A stretch of DNA of 64,000 bases, from NCBI GenBank assembly GCA_965235655.1, contig CBDDYU010000001.1, positions 1-64,000 of the forward strand. The letters run 5' to 3'. Of the stretch, positions 53,722 through 62,943 are shown piece after piece (position 1 is the first letter of the stretch; every line of letters begins with the position of its first letter). Origin of the DNA: CBDDYU01 sp965235655 (lineage in GTDB: Bacteria; Pseudomonadota; Alphaproteobacteria; Pelagibacterales; Pelagibacteraceae). The notes beneath the pieces are model-generated. The model saw only the letters and a list, made by a program, of their open reading frames with translations, made no database searches and had not been told where the DNA came from. The position numbers and the translations under genes are program-made.

Positions 53722-54513
53722 TTACTCACCCACATTCACTAAGCTACCTTTAATTTTAGCAGATTTAAAAGATTGGTAAAAAGTAAAAAGCGCAACACTT
53801 AAATAAATTACATTAAGCATTAGTGCGTGATAAATATTAGAAAAATTTACAACTCCATTAATCAGAATAGATCGTGTCTCTTCAAAAATATGAGCAAGTG
53901 GTAATGCTAAGGCAATGGGCTGCAACCATGTTGGTAAAATTTCAACAGGATAATAAATACATCCAATAGGTGCTATGAAAAATAAACTTGCCCAGGCAAT
54001 ATTTTCAAACGAAGGTCCATATCTCACCAATCCAGAAGTCACTAATAATCCTAGAGTAATTCCAAATAAATAAAGACTCAGCAGAAGTAAAATAAGTGGT
54101 ATGCCTAGTTTAAGTAATGAAATTCCAAATAAAGGAATAGCAATTAATACTGCTGGAACTAATCCAATGAGCGTCCTAAGTAATGCAGTACAAGTTAAAG
54201 CAGTTACAATTTCTCCAATTTTTAATGGAGATACAAATAAATTAATTAAATTTCTGCTCCAGATTTCTTCCAAAAAAAGCATATTATAACTAATGCTAGA
54301 TCTAAATAAAAAATCATACAAAATGGCTGCACTTAAAATAATTCCTGCCGTGTTGTTAAAATAGGTGCTGTGCATGGTAAAAAATTTAGAAACAAAACCC
54401 CATAAAATAATTTGAACAGTTGGCCAATAAATTAAATCAATAATTCTTGGAACAGATCCTTTGATCAAATACAGGTGTCGCAACATTAAGGATAATATTC
54501 TTTTAATGCTCAT
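53722..54513 (-). CDS. ABC-2 type transporter permease
   Basis: 263-residue inner-membrane protein with about six spans and the ABC-2 fold (AILYDFLFRSSISYNMLFLEEIW mid-region, LPLAHIFEETRSIL near the end). Such permeases export lipids, polysaccharides or drugs; the substrate is unknown. Its start overlaps the ATPase gene by 11 bases, so the two form one exporter. Confidence 0.85.
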   Translation of the reverse strand: MSIKRILSLMLRHLYLIKGSVPRIIDLIYWPTVQIILWGFVSKFFTMHSTYFNNTAGIILSAAILYDFLFRSSISYNMLFLEEIWSRNLINLFVSPLKIGEIVTALTCTALLRTLIGLVPAVLIAIPLFGISLLKLGIPLILLLLSLYLFGITLGLLVTSGLVRYGPSFENIAWASLFFIAPIGCIYYPVEILPTWLQPIALALPLAHIFEETRSILINGVVNFSNIYHALMLNVIYLSVALFTFYQSFKSAKIKGSLVNVGE

Positions 54514-55222
54514 GTTGCCTCGCTAGCTTTAAGAATACTTCCTCTAAATTATCTCTTCCATGCTTTTCAATTAATGCAGTCGCAGTACCCTCATCAATAA
54601 TAGAACCTTCTTTCATCATTAAGACATAGTCACTTAATCTAGTTACCTCATCCATATTGTGTGAAGCTAATAAAGTAGCCATAGCATTCTTTTTTTTATA
54701 ATTTTCTAAAAAAGTACGGATAAAATCTCCCGTATCTGGATCTAAGCTTGCTGTAGGCTCATCTAGCAAAAGTATTTCAGGATCATTAATAATAGATTTT
54801 GCAAGAGAAACTCTATTTCTTTGTCCAGAGGATAGCTCGCCAGTTTTTTTATATAAAATGGGAGATAAGTTTAATTCTTCAATTAATTGTTCAATTTTAT
54901 TTTTTGGATTTTTTACCTCATACATCATTGCATATACTTTTAGGTTTTCGATAACTTTTAATTTTTTAGGAAGCTCTACATAAGGAGAGGCAAAATTCAT
55001 TTTTGATAAGTAATGATGATTTTTGGTTAGCGCTTGATTGTTAATGATAATAGAGCCTGACGTTGGTGTAATTAAACCCAATATCATTGCAATCGTTGTA
55101 GTTTTGCCACAGCCATTCGGTCCAAGCAAAGCAACCGTTTGATTTTTTTGAATCGAAAAATTAATTTTTTTTACAGCATTAAAATCACCAAATTTTTTTT
55201 CTAAATTACTGATAGTTAGCAT
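54503..55222 (-). CDS. ABC transporter ATP-binding protein
   Basis: 239 residues. Walker A GPNGCGKTT (about residues 34-42), signature LSSGQRNRVSLAKS, Walker B ILLLDEPTASLDPDTG and the switch His in ASHNMDEV. It pairs with the ABC-2 permease downstream. Class resembles multidrug/polysaccharide exporters (CcmA/NodI type). One base separates it from the Sua5-type gene. Confidence 0.92.
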   Translation of the reverse strand: MLTISNLEKKFGDFNAVKKINFSIQKNQTVALLGPNGCGKTTTIAMILGLITPTSGSIIINNQALTKNHHYLSKMNFASPYVELPKKLKVIENLKVYAMMYEVKNPKNKIEQLIEELNLSPILYKKTGELSSGQRNRVSLAKSIINDPEILLLDEPTASLDPDTGDFIRTFLENYKKKNAMATLLASHNMDEVTRLSDYVLMMKEGSIIDEGTATALIEKHGRDNLEEVFLKLARQHEH

Positions 55223-55223
55223 T

Positions 55224-56174
55224 TTATCCTGCAGCCCTAGTTAATCGGTCGTTAATTGCTCTACCGATTCCCTTATTGGGAATAGGATGAACGGAAATAT
55301 TTTTAAATCCTCTTTCTTTTGCAGTACGCAACAAAACATAAAGATTTTTTGCTGCTTCTTCTAGTGAGGATTTCTTACTTAAATAAAAAATATGTCTACC
55401 TTTCAATTTATATCTTCCAAACACCAATAAAGCTCCATTTGGTTTTTCTTTTTTTTGATTTAGATAAACTGGAATACCAGGTGAATAGTGTTTTTTCATT
55501 TGTCCTGGTGCTTCAATAGTTTTAAATTTAGCAGGTAAGGAAACTTTTTTTCTTAAAGTTTTTTCTAGCATTTCTTTTGTAATAGCTCCTGGTCGTAAAA
55601 TTTGAATTGTTGAGCCAAATTTAATAACGGTAGATTCTAAGCCTATTTTTATTTTATTTGTATCTAGGATCATTTTTATTTTAGAACCAAATTCTTTATG
55701 CACATCCACTGCTCGTAAAGTACTGACAGCATTGCTCATATTAGCACTAGGTGCAGCAATAGGAACTTCCGATTGTTTTAAAATAGATAAGAAAGTTTTA
55801 TGATTTGGAATTCTGCAGGCTATTTGTTTTTTACTATTCAGTACTAAAGGCGAAATACCAGAATTCTTTTTAATCGGCAGTACATAAGTAATGGGTCCAG
55901 GCGAAAATTTTTTAGCAAGTTTGATACAGTCAGGATGTACAACCGCAATCTGTTTAATTGCTTCAAGACTAGAAAAATGAACAATTAAAGGATTATGTTT
56001 TGGTCTTTTTTTTAATTGGTAGATTTTTTTTACAGCACTCGATTTTAAAGCATTTCCCGCAAGACCATATACAGTCTCGGTGGGTATAGCTACGACTGTA
56101 CCAGATTTAATCAACAGGCTAGCCTTCAGTATATTTTTTTTCGTCGCTTTGAAGATATTTGAATAGAATTTCAT
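55224..56174 (-). CDS. Threonylcarbamoyl-AMP synthase (Sua5/YwlC type)
   Basis: 316 residues. N-terminal YrdC domain: IKSGTVVAIPTETVYGLAGNA, LKKRPKHNPLIVH, PIAAPSANMSN. A C-terminal Sua5 domain follows (PGQMKKHYSPGIPVYL to the end), so it is the long Sua5 form rather than TsaC. Produces the intermediate for t6A37 of ANN-decoding tRNAs. Divergent from xseB with a 15-base gap. Confidence 0.93.
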   Translation of the reverse strand: MKFYSNIFKATKKNILKASLLIKSGTVVAIPTETVYGLAGNALKSSAVKKIYQLKKRPKHNPLIVHFSSLEAIKQIAVVHPDCIKLAKKFSPGPITYVLPIKKNSGISPLVLNSKKQIACRIPNHKTFLSILKQSEVPIAAPSANMSNAVSTLRAVDVHKEFGSKIKMILDTNKIKIGLESTVIKFGSTIQILRPGAITKEMLEKTLRKKVSLPAKFKTIEAPGQMKKHYSPGIPVYLNQKKEKPNGALLVFGRYKLKGRHIFYLSKKSSLEEAAKNLYVLLRTAKERGFKNISVHPIPNKGIGRAINDRLTRAAG

Positions 56175-56189
56175 TTTTAATTATTTATT

Positions 56190-56453
56190 ATGCCTTTAAT
56201 GAAAAAAAACAATATTCCTGCTGATATAGAAAAACTGTCCTTTGAACAAGCTTTAGAGCAATTAGAAAATATTGTATCAAAATTAGAGGATGGCACCATT
56301 CAATTAGAGGAATCTATTGAAGAATACACAAGGGGAACTTTGCTAAAAAAACATTGTGAAGCAAAGTTGAAAGAAGCAACGATGAAAGTAGAGCAAATTT
56401 CTATCGATAAAGATGGAAATATTAGCAAAAAAGATTTCGAACGAGACAAATAA
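56190..56453 (+). CDS. xseB: Exodeoxyribonuclease VII small subunit
   Basis: 87 residues, normal for XseB. LSFEQALEQLENIVSKLEDG (about residues 17-36) and LEESIEEYTRGTLLKKHCEAKL are the family pattern. Binds the XseA large subunit (not in the window). First of the plus-strand xseB-ispA-dxs run, the common proteobacterial arrangement. Confidence 0.95.
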   Translation: MPLMKKNNIPADIEKLSFEQALEQLENIVSKLEDGTIQLEESIEEYTRGTLLKKHCEAKLKEATMKVEQISIDKDGNISKKDFERDK

Positions 56454-56462
56454 TTTTTTTTC

Positions 56463-57344
56463 ATGTCTTCCTTTTCTACTGATCTAAAATCTTTTGCAGA
56501 TAAGATTGACAGTTTTCTTCTAGATTATTTTAAGCAACAAGAGCAACCGACAAAAATATATGAAGCTATGGGATACGGCTTATTTAGCGGAGGTAAAAAA
56601 ATTAGATCTTACTTAACACTCGGTGCTTTTGACTTATTAGAACTTGAGGAGAGCTTAGCCATACCCGTTGCGGCAGCTATTGAATGTGTACATAGTTATT
56701 CCCTTATCCATGATGATTTACCATCTATGGATAATGATGATTTTCGAAGAGGCAAAGAAAGTACTCATAAAAAGTTTGGTGAGTCCACAGCTATTCTTGC
56801 AGGTAATTCTTTACTAACCATAGCTTTTGAAATTTTAACAAGTGACGCTCTTCATTTAGACAAAGAAACTAAATCAGATTTAGTGTTTGCACTTGCCTCT
56901 TGTTCTGGTCATCAAGGGATTGCAGGAGGTCAATATCTTGATTTATCTTTTGAGGGTAAGCAACAAACCCAAGAGGCTATTATTGATATGGAGAATAAAA
57001 AAACTGGAGTGTTGATGGGATTTTGTTGTGAAGCAGCTGCTATTGTTGGAAAAAAAAAAGAATTACGTGAAGAGTTGAGAAAGATTGGACTAGATATGGG
57101 ATTATTATTCCAAGTTGCAGATGATTTGCTAGATGCATATGGTGATCAGCAAAAAATGGGAAAACCTTCCAAGCAAGATGATATCAAAGGCAAAGTAACA
57201 TTGCTTTCTACACTTGGTTTAGAAAGTACAAAAAAACTTGCAGAAAACTTGCTTAATAAAATTCAACAATCCTTAAAAAAATATGGATCTAAATCGAATA
57301 GATTGGTAACCTCAGCTGAATTTATATTAAAGCGAGATCATTAA
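56463..57344 (+). CDS. ispA: Farnesyl diphosphate synthase IspA
   Basis: 293-residue short-chain prenyl transferase making FPP. First Asp-rich motif DDLPSMDNDDFRRG (about residues 82-95), GKKIRSYLTLGAF at the N-terminus, and second Asp-rich motif DDLLDAYGD. Immediately followed by dxs without a gap. Confidence 0.95.
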   Translation: MSSFSTDLKSFADKIDSFLLDYFKQQEQPTKIYEAMGYGLFSGGKKIRSYLTLGAFDLLELEESLAIPVAAAIECVHSYSLIHDDLPSMDNDDFRRGKESTHKKFGESTAILAGNSLLTIAFEILTSDALHLDKETKSDLVFALASCSGHQGIAGGQYLDLSFEGKQQTQEAIIDMENKKTGVLMGFCCEAAAIVGKKKELREELRKIGLDMGLLFQVADDLLDAYGDQQKMGKPSKQDDIKGKVTLLSTLGLESTKKLAENLLNKIQQSLKKYGSKSNRLVTSAEFILKRDH

Positions 57345-59255
57345 ATGCCAGTTACTCCATTATTAGATCAGATCAATTATCCATCAGATCTTAAGCAGCT
57401 AAAAAAAGAGCAACTAACTGCATTGGCAAAAGAGTTGCGCGAGGAATTAATTGATGCTGTTTCCGTAACCGGTGGTCATTTAGGAGCTGGTTTAGGTGTT
57501 GTTGAATTAACAATTGCCATTCATTATTTATTCGATACTCCAAATGACAGATTAATATGGGATGTCGGTCACCAAGCTTATCCTCACAAAATTTTAACTG
57601 GTAGAAGAGATAAAATTAGAACTTTAAGACAGGGTGGTGGATTATCAGGTTTTACTAAAAGATCTGAAAGTCAGTACGATCCTTTTGGAACCGCACATAG
57701 TTCGACTTCTATTTCAGCCGGTCTCGGCATGGCTGTGGCAAGAGACTTGGAGGGTAAAAAAAACAATATTATCAGTGTAATTGGTGACGGGGCAATGAGC
57801 GCAGGAATGGCTTACGAAGCTATGAATAATGCAGGCTCTATGGACTCAAGGTTAATTGTAATTTTAAATGACAATGAAATGTCGATTGCTCCTCCTGTGG
57901 GTGCGATGAGTTCTTATTTAACAAAATTATTATCTGGAAAAAAATATATTGGCTTTAGAAACTTTTTTAAAAAAATTTCAAATAAATTTCCTGGAAGATT
58001 AAAACAAAGCATTGGTAAAGCTGAAGAATACTTGCGAGGTATGGCAGTAGGGGGTACTTTATTTGAAGAGATGGGATTTTTTTATGTAGGATCCGTAGAT
58101 GGTCACAACTTTGATCAGTTACTACCAGTATTAGAAAACGTTAAAAATTCTACTCATGAAGGACCTTTTTTAATTCATGCAATTACGCAAAAAGGAAAAG
58201 GGTATCAACCTGCAGAAGACTCCACTGACAAATATCACGGTGTAACTAAGTTTAATGTTGTAACAGGTGAGCAAACTAAAAGTGTTTCCAATAAGCCATC
58301 ATATACGAATGTCTTTGGCGAAACATTAGCTAAGCATGCAGAGCAAGATAATAAGATTGTTGCCATTACTGGTGCTATGCCATCTGGAACAGGAATTAAC
58401 ATTTTTCAAAAGAAATTTCCTAAACGAACCTTTGATGTTGGAATTGCTGAGCAACACGCAGTAACTTTTGCAGCAGGTTTAGCTACAGAGGGATACAAGC
58501 CTTATGCCGCAATTTATTCAACTTTTTTACAACGTGCCTATGATCAAGTAGTGCATGATGTTGCGATACAAAATTTACCTGTACGATTTGCTATTGATAG
58601 GGCGGGCTTAGTAGGAGCTGACGGCCCAACGCATGCTGGATCTTTTGATATTACATATCTTGCAACACTTCCTAATTTCGTTGTTATGGCAGCAAGTGAC
58701 GAAGCTGAACTTGTTCGAATGATTAATACTTCAGTTGATATTAATGACAGACCTTGTGCCTTTCGATATCCAAGAGGTAATGGAATAGGTGTGGAGCTTC
58801 CATCTATTGAGGAAAAATTAGAAATTGGCAAAGGAAGAATAATTCAACAAGGAAAGCAGGTTTGTATTTTGAGTTTAGGAACAAGATTAGAGGAATGCAA
58901 AATTGCAGCTCATCAATTAGAAAATAAAGGTATTACCACTACTATTGTAGATGCAAGATTTGCTAAACCATTAGATGAAGAGCTTATTTTAAGTTGCGCA
59001 ACCAAACATGACATGATGATCACAATTGAAGAAGGTTCCATTGGAGGATTTGGTTCACATGTTGCAAACTTGCTGGCGGAAAAAGGAATTTTTGATAAAG
59101 GATTAAAATTTAGATCTATGATGTTACCTGATCTATTTATTGACCAAGATACTCCTGAAAAAATGTATGATGTTGCAGGTTTAAATGCGAAACAAATCTC
59201 CAAGAAGATATTGGACGTTTTTTTTAGCAAAGAAGGCATCAAAATCATCAAGTAA
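57345..59255 (+). CDS. dxs: 1-deoxy-D-xylulose-5-phosphate synthase
   Basis: 636-residue ThDP enzyme opening the MEP isoprenoid pathway. GGHLGAGLGVVELTIAIH (about residues 43-60), the ThDP motif GDGAMSAGMAYEAMNNAG, VGIAEQHAVTFAAGLA and DRAGLVGADGPTHAGSFD are diagnostic. Adjacent to ispA, in keeping with a shared pathway. A repeat-bearing intergenic segment follows. Confidence 0.97.
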   Translation: MPVTPLLDQINYPSDLKQLKKEQLTALAKELREELIDAVSVTGGHLGAGLGVVELTIAIHYLFDTPNDRLIWDVGHQAYPHKILTGRRDKIRTLRQGGGLSGFTKRSESQYDPFGTAHSSTSISAGLGMAVARDLEGKKNNIISVIGDGAMSAGMAYEAMNNAGSMDSRLIVILNDNEMSIAPPVGAMSSYLTKLLSGKKYIGFRNFFKKISNKFPGRLKQSIGKAEEYLRGMAVGGTLFEEMGFFYVGSVDGHNFDQLLPVLENVKNSTHEGPFLIHAITQKGKGYQPAEDSTDKYHGVTKFNVVTGEQTKSVSNKPSYTNVFGETLAKHAEQDNKIVAITGAMPSGTGINIFQKKFPKRTFDVGIAEQHAVTFAAGLATEGYKPYAAIYSTFLQRAYDQVVHDVAIQNLPVRFAIDRAGLVGADGPTHAGSFDITYLATLPNFVVMAASDEAELVRMINTSVDINDRPCAFRYPRGNGIGVELPSIEEKLEIGKGRIIQQGKQVCILSLGTRLEECKIAAHQLENKGITTTIVDARFAKPLDEELILSCATKHDMMITIEEGSIGGFGSHVANLLAEKGIFDKGLKFRSMMLPDLFIDQDTPEKMYDVAGLNAKQISKKILDVFFSKEGIKIIK

Positions 59256-59282
59256 ATTAATACTCTTTTAGGTTGTATTTTT

Positions 59283-59389
59283 GATTCAAAATGGAATCAA
59301 AACAGAATCAAAACGAGAACATCGGATAAAAGCACATTTCTTTGTGTGGATAAGCCTATTTTAAAATGGTGTTTAGGAGTTTGTGCTTT
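59283..59389. repeat. Repeat- and hairpin-bearing intergenic segment
   Basis: Between convergent dxs and the aldo/keto reductase gene. Three near-identical ten-base units lie at 59283-59292, 59294-59303 and 59305-59314 (the last two are GAATCAAAAC). TGATTC (59282-59287) and GAATCA (59294-59299) form a small inverted repeat. Perfect arms AAAGCACA (59329-59336) and TGTGCTTT (59382-59389) enclose ATTTTAAAAT and one TGTGGATAA DnaA-box sequence (59345-59353). No recognised RNA family. Confidence 0.5.
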
Positions 59390-59398
59390 AAGTAAAAA

Positions 59399-60436
59399 TT
59401 ACGGACATGGATTAGAGTAAAGTTGTTGGACTTTATTAATCTCATTTATTATCTCGTCAGTTAAATTGATATCCATACTTTGAATATTACTTTTTAATTG
59501 CTCCATGCTAGTTGCACCAATTATAACGCTCGTCATAAATGGTTGTATTTGACAAAATTTTAATGCCATTTGCGATAAAATTAAATTATATTTTTTAGCT
59601 ATTGCATAATAAGCTTCTACTGCTGGAGCTGTATTTGGTTTTTCATTTCTTACCCAAAAATCTGGATCTAGAGTAATTCTTGCATTGGCTGGTCTTTGAT
59701 TGTTTCTGTATTTGCCAGTTAAGTATCCACTTGTTAACGGTGAGTAACCCAGCATACTAACTTTTTCTCGAATTGAAATTTCAGCAAGACCAATTTCAAA
59801 TGTACGGTTTAGTAAGCTATAAGAGTTTTGTATCGACATTATTCTTGGAAGTTGGTTAATTTTTGAAAGTTCCAGACATTTATTAACTCCCCAAGGGGTT
59901 TCGTTTGACAATCCAATATATCTAATTTTTCCTTGATCAATAAATGTTTGTAAATTTCCCAAAACATCTTCAAATTGATTCCAGTCATTTTTTTCTTCAT
60001 GTTGGTATCCAAGTTTTCCAAAATAGTTAGCTGGTCGTTCGGGCCAATGTAACTGATAAAGATCTATATAGTCTGTTTTTAATCGCTTAAGGCTGTCATT
60101 TAGTGCTTCTGTTAGATTATCAATTCCATAACTATATGCACCACCTCTAATATGAGGTCGTCCTGGGCCTGCAACTTTAGATGCTAAAATTACTTTATCC
60201 CTTTTTTTATTTTGCTCAAACCAGTTTCCAATAATTACTTCTGTATGGCCATATGTTTCTGCTCTAGGAGGAACTGCATATAATTCTGCAGTATCCCAAA
60301 AATTGATACCCTGATCCAAAGCATAATCCATTTGTTCAAAACCATCCTCCTGTGTGTTTTGATAACCCCAAGTCATAGTACCGAGACAAATAGAGCTCAC
60401 TTTTAAATCGGTAGTGCCTAAATTTTTATAATTCAT
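59399..60436 (-). CDS. Aldo/keto reductase (Tas-like)
   Basis: NADPH-dependent oxidoreductase of about 345 residues. MNYKNLGTTDLKVSSICLGTM at the N-terminus, FWDTAELYAVPP (catalytic Tyr), the long loop after it, and DLYQLHWPERP (catalytic His) match the Tas subgroup. The ATG at 60436 overlaps the rhomboid stop by four bases (ATGA) and is preferred over the one 12 bases upstream. The substrate is unknown. Confidence 0.88.
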   Translation of the reverse strand: MNYKNLGTTDLKVSSICLGTMTWGYQNTQEDGFEQMDYALDQGINFWDTAELYAVPPRAETYGHTEVIIGNWFEQNKKRDKVILASKVAGPGRPHIRGGAYSYGIDNLTEALNDSLKRLKTDYIDLYQLHWPERPANYFGKLGYQHEEKNDWNQFEDVLGNLQTFIDQGKIRYIGLSNETPWGVNKCLELSKINQLPRIMSIQNSYSLLNRTFEIGLAEISIREKVSMLGYSPLTSGYLTGKYRNNQRPANARITLDPDFWVRNEKPNTAPAVEAYYAIAKKYNLILSQMALKFCQIQPFMTSVIIGATSMEQLKSNIQSMDINLTDEIINEINKVQQLYSNPCP

Positions 60437-61152
60437 GATTGGTCCCAAGGATTAATATTTTTTTTACTACTTTTTGGCAACGGCTTATTTTTTTTATTGA
60501 AAAATAAAATTGCTACAGCACCAAATATAAATCCACCAATATGAGCGCCATACGCAACTCCACCACCTTCGGATGAAGATAAAGAAGAGTTAATAAATTG
60601 CAAAACAAACCAAAAACCTAAAACATATAGTGCTGGTATTTTTACTATTTGGGAAAAAAAACCAAGAGGTATGAGCACAATTACTTTAGCTTTAGGATGA
60701 TTAACAATGTAAGCTCCTAGCACTCCTCCAATTGCACCGCTTGCACCAATCATGGGAATAGTTGATTCTGTATTAAGAAAAACTTGCGTTAGAGCAGCTG
60801 CAATCCCAGATAAAATATAAAAACAAATAAATTTAACCGGACCAAGCTCATCTTCAATGTTGTCTGCGAAAATCCAAAGATAAAGCATATTGCCAATCAA
60901 ATGCATAAATCCTCCATGCATAAACATAGAAGTAATGAGTGTTAATTCTGGAGCGATCATCTCAAGCTCTAGAGGTAATTGTTTGTGACCTGTAAGAACC
61001 GCTGGGATCAGTCCATAAGAGTAAAATAGTTTTCCACTTTGATAAGATGCTGAACTAATTTGTAGGATAAACACTAATACGCAAATTCCTAAAATAGAAT
61101 AGGTAATGACTGGTTTGCTATAAGTGGGATTGTCGTCTTTAAGAGGTATCAA
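60433..61152 (-). CDS. Rhomboid family intramembrane serine protease
   Basis: 239 residues with about six membrane helices. The catalytic Ser is in GASGAIGGVLGAY and the His in AHIGGFIFGA; the HxxxN-type oxyanion segment is MHGGFMHLIGNMLYLWIF (about residues 77-94). These define a probably active rhomboid. Placed between aroC and the aldo/keto reductase gene on the minus strand; substrates unknown. Confidence 0.92.
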   Translation of the reverse strand: MIPLKDDNPTYSKPVITYSILGICVLVFILQISSASYQSGKLFYSYGLIPAVLTGHKQLPLELEMIAPELTLITSMFMHGGFMHLIGNMLYLWIFADNIEDELGPVKFICFYILSGIAAALTQVFLNTESTIPMIGASGAIGGVLGAYIVNHPKAKVIVLIPLGFFSQIVKIPALYVLGFWFVLQFINSSLSSSEGGGVAYGAHIGGFIFGAVAILFFNKKNKPLPKSSKKNINPWDQS

Positions 61153-61155
61153 GGC

Positions 61156-62238
61156 CTAGCCACACTGCGCACGGTTCATTAAGTAATGATCCAATAAAAC
61201 ACATGCAAGCATTGCTTCACCTATAGGAACAGCACGAATTCCTACGCAAGGATCATGTCTGCCATGAACTGAAATTTTAGTATTTTTTCCTGACGTATCA
61301 ATTGTTTCTCTTGTATTCAAAATAGAAGAGGTTGGTTTGACTGCAAAAGAACAAATAATATCTTGGCCAGAAGAAATTCCACCCAATATTCCACCTGCGT
61401 TATTAGTTTTAAATTTTATTTTTCCGTTCTTACTTCTAATTTCATCTGAATTCATTTCACCTGTTAATGCAGCCACATCGCTACCCGCTCCAATGTTTAC
61501 CGATTTCACAGCATTGATACTCATCAAGGCAGCAGCAATATCTGCATCAAGTTTGGAATAAATAGGAGCTCCAAGTCCAATAGGAATTCCTTTAGCTCGA
61601 AGTTCAATCATTGCACCGCAGGAACTTCCTCTTTTTCTTGTGTCCAATAAGTACTCTTCAAACATAGAAACAATTTCTTTATCCGGACAAAAAAATGGGT
61701 TTTTTCTAATTTGTGAGTCATTCCAATTATCGCGATTAATAAACACAGGACCGATTTGAGTTACACCACCAATGATAGAAAACTTACTACCGATAAATTG
61801 TTTCAATACTTTTTTTGCAATAGCACCAGCTGCAACACGAGAAGCAGTTTCTCGTGCAGAGGACCTTCCGCCACCTCGGTAGTCACGAATTCCATATTTT
61901 TTAAAGTAAGTAAAATCAGCATGACCGGGTCTAAATTTATTTTTAATATTACCGTAATCTTTAGATTTCATGTCTTCATTGTAAATAATAAGGGAAATAG
62001 GCGTTCCCGTTGTTTTACCTTCAAACACACCTGATAAGATTTTAACTAAATCCTTTTCTTTTCTTTGTGTAGTAAATTTTGATTGTCCAGGCTTACGTAA
62101 ATTAAGATCAGCTTGAATATCTTTTTCTGAAAGGGCAATATTAGGCGGACAGCCATCGACCACACAGCCAATAGCTGGACCATGAGATTCTCCCCAGGTT
62201 GTGAAACGAAAAACTTTTCCAAATGTATTAAATGACAT
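61156..62238 (-). CDS. aroC: Chorismate synthase
   Basis: 360-residue FMN-dependent last enzyme of the shikimate pathway. MSFNTFGKVFRFTTWGESHG at the N-terminus, RPGHADFTYFKKYG, RDYRGGGRSSARETASRVAA and HDPCVGIRAVPI are the family signatures. Divergent from pdxH with a 32-base gap; rhomboid follows after three bases. Confidence 0.97.
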   Translation of the reverse strand: MSFNTFGKVFRFTTWGESHGPAIGCVVDGCPPNIALSEKDIQADLNLRKPGQSKFTTQRKEKDLVKILSGVFEGKTTGTPISLIIYNEDMKSKDYGNIKNKFRPGHADFTYFKKYGIRDYRGGGRSSARETASRVAAGAIAKKVLKQFIGSKFSIIGGVTQIGPVFINRDNWNDSQIRKNPFFCPDKEIVSMFEEYLLDTRKRGSSCGAMIELRAKGIPIGLGAPIYSKLDADIAAALMSINAVKSVNIGAGSDVAALTGEMNSDEIRSKNGKIKFKTNNAGGILGGISSGQDIICSFAVKPTSSILNTRETIDTSGKNTKISVHGRHDPCVGIRAVPIGEAMLACVLLDHYLMNRAQCG

Positions 62239-62270
62239 ATAGCTAATATATAAGTTAATTTGACTAAATT

Positions 62271-62888
62271 ATGAACGATAAATTAGGTTTAGATAAAGCT
62301 TTCTTAGATGAAGCGAACCCGTACGATCTATTTAACATATGGATGGCGGAGGCTGAGAAGTCTGAAATCAATGACCCTAATGCTTTATCTGTTGCAACAG
62401 TAGATGCAGCTGGCCAACCAGACAACCGAATGGTTTTATTAAAAGGATTAAATGAGGAAGGTTTTATTTTTTATACCAACTTAGAAAGTAAAAAAGGAAA
62501 AGATTTAAAAGCTAATCCAAAAGCTTCCATGTGTTTTCATTGGAAATCTTTAAGAAGACAAATACGAATTCAAGGATCAGTGACCTTAGTCGATAATAAA
62601 ACAGCTGATGAATATTATGCAACTAGACCTTATGAAAGCAGAATAGGAGCGTGGGCTTCTTCTCAATCAGAAGTGATGCAAACCAGAGAAGAATTTGAAA
62701 AAAAAATAAAAGAGTTTAAAGAAAAGTATCCAGATCCAAACAATGTACCAAGACCCTCTTATTGGTCTGGCTGGTTATTAAAGCCTTACAAAATTGAATT
62801 TTGGATGGATGTTGAAAATCGTCTTCATCAAAGATTGTGTTATGCTAAAATTGGTAACGCTTGGCATCAAGAAATTTTATACCCATAA
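62271..62888 (+). CDS. pdxH: Pyridoxamine 5'-phosphate oxidase
   Basis: 205-residue FMN enzyme making pyridoxal phosphate. NRMVLLKGLNEEGFIFYTN (about residues 42-60), KASMCFHWKSLRRQIRIQGS (about 83-102), SRIGAWASSQS and the C-terminal WMDVENRLHQR are diagnostic. Divergent from aroC. A strong terminator follows directly. Confidence 0.96.
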   Translation: MNDKLGLDKAFLDEANPYDLFNIWMAEAEKSEINDPNALSVATVDAAGQPDNRMVLLKGLNEEGFIFYTNLESKKGKDLKANPKASMCFHWKSLRRQIRIQGSVTLVDNKTADEYYATRPYESRIGAWASSQSEVMQTREEFEKKIKEFKEKYPDPNNVPRPSYWSGWLLKPYKIEFWMDVENRLHQRLCYAKIGNAWHQEILYP

Positions 62889-62891
62889 AAT

Positions 62892-62924
62892 AAAAAGGCC
62901 CCAACTACTATCGGGGCCTTTTTT
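62892..62924 (+). terminator. Strong terminator between pdxH and GMC gene
   Basis: Perfect GC-rich stem AAAAAGGCCCC with GGGGCCTTTTTT around a nine- to ten-base loop. A-run on one side and T-run on the other let it act in both directions, serving the convergent pdxH and GMC genes. Confidence 0.92.
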
Positions 62925-62943
62925 ATGTAAATTATTTATTTAA

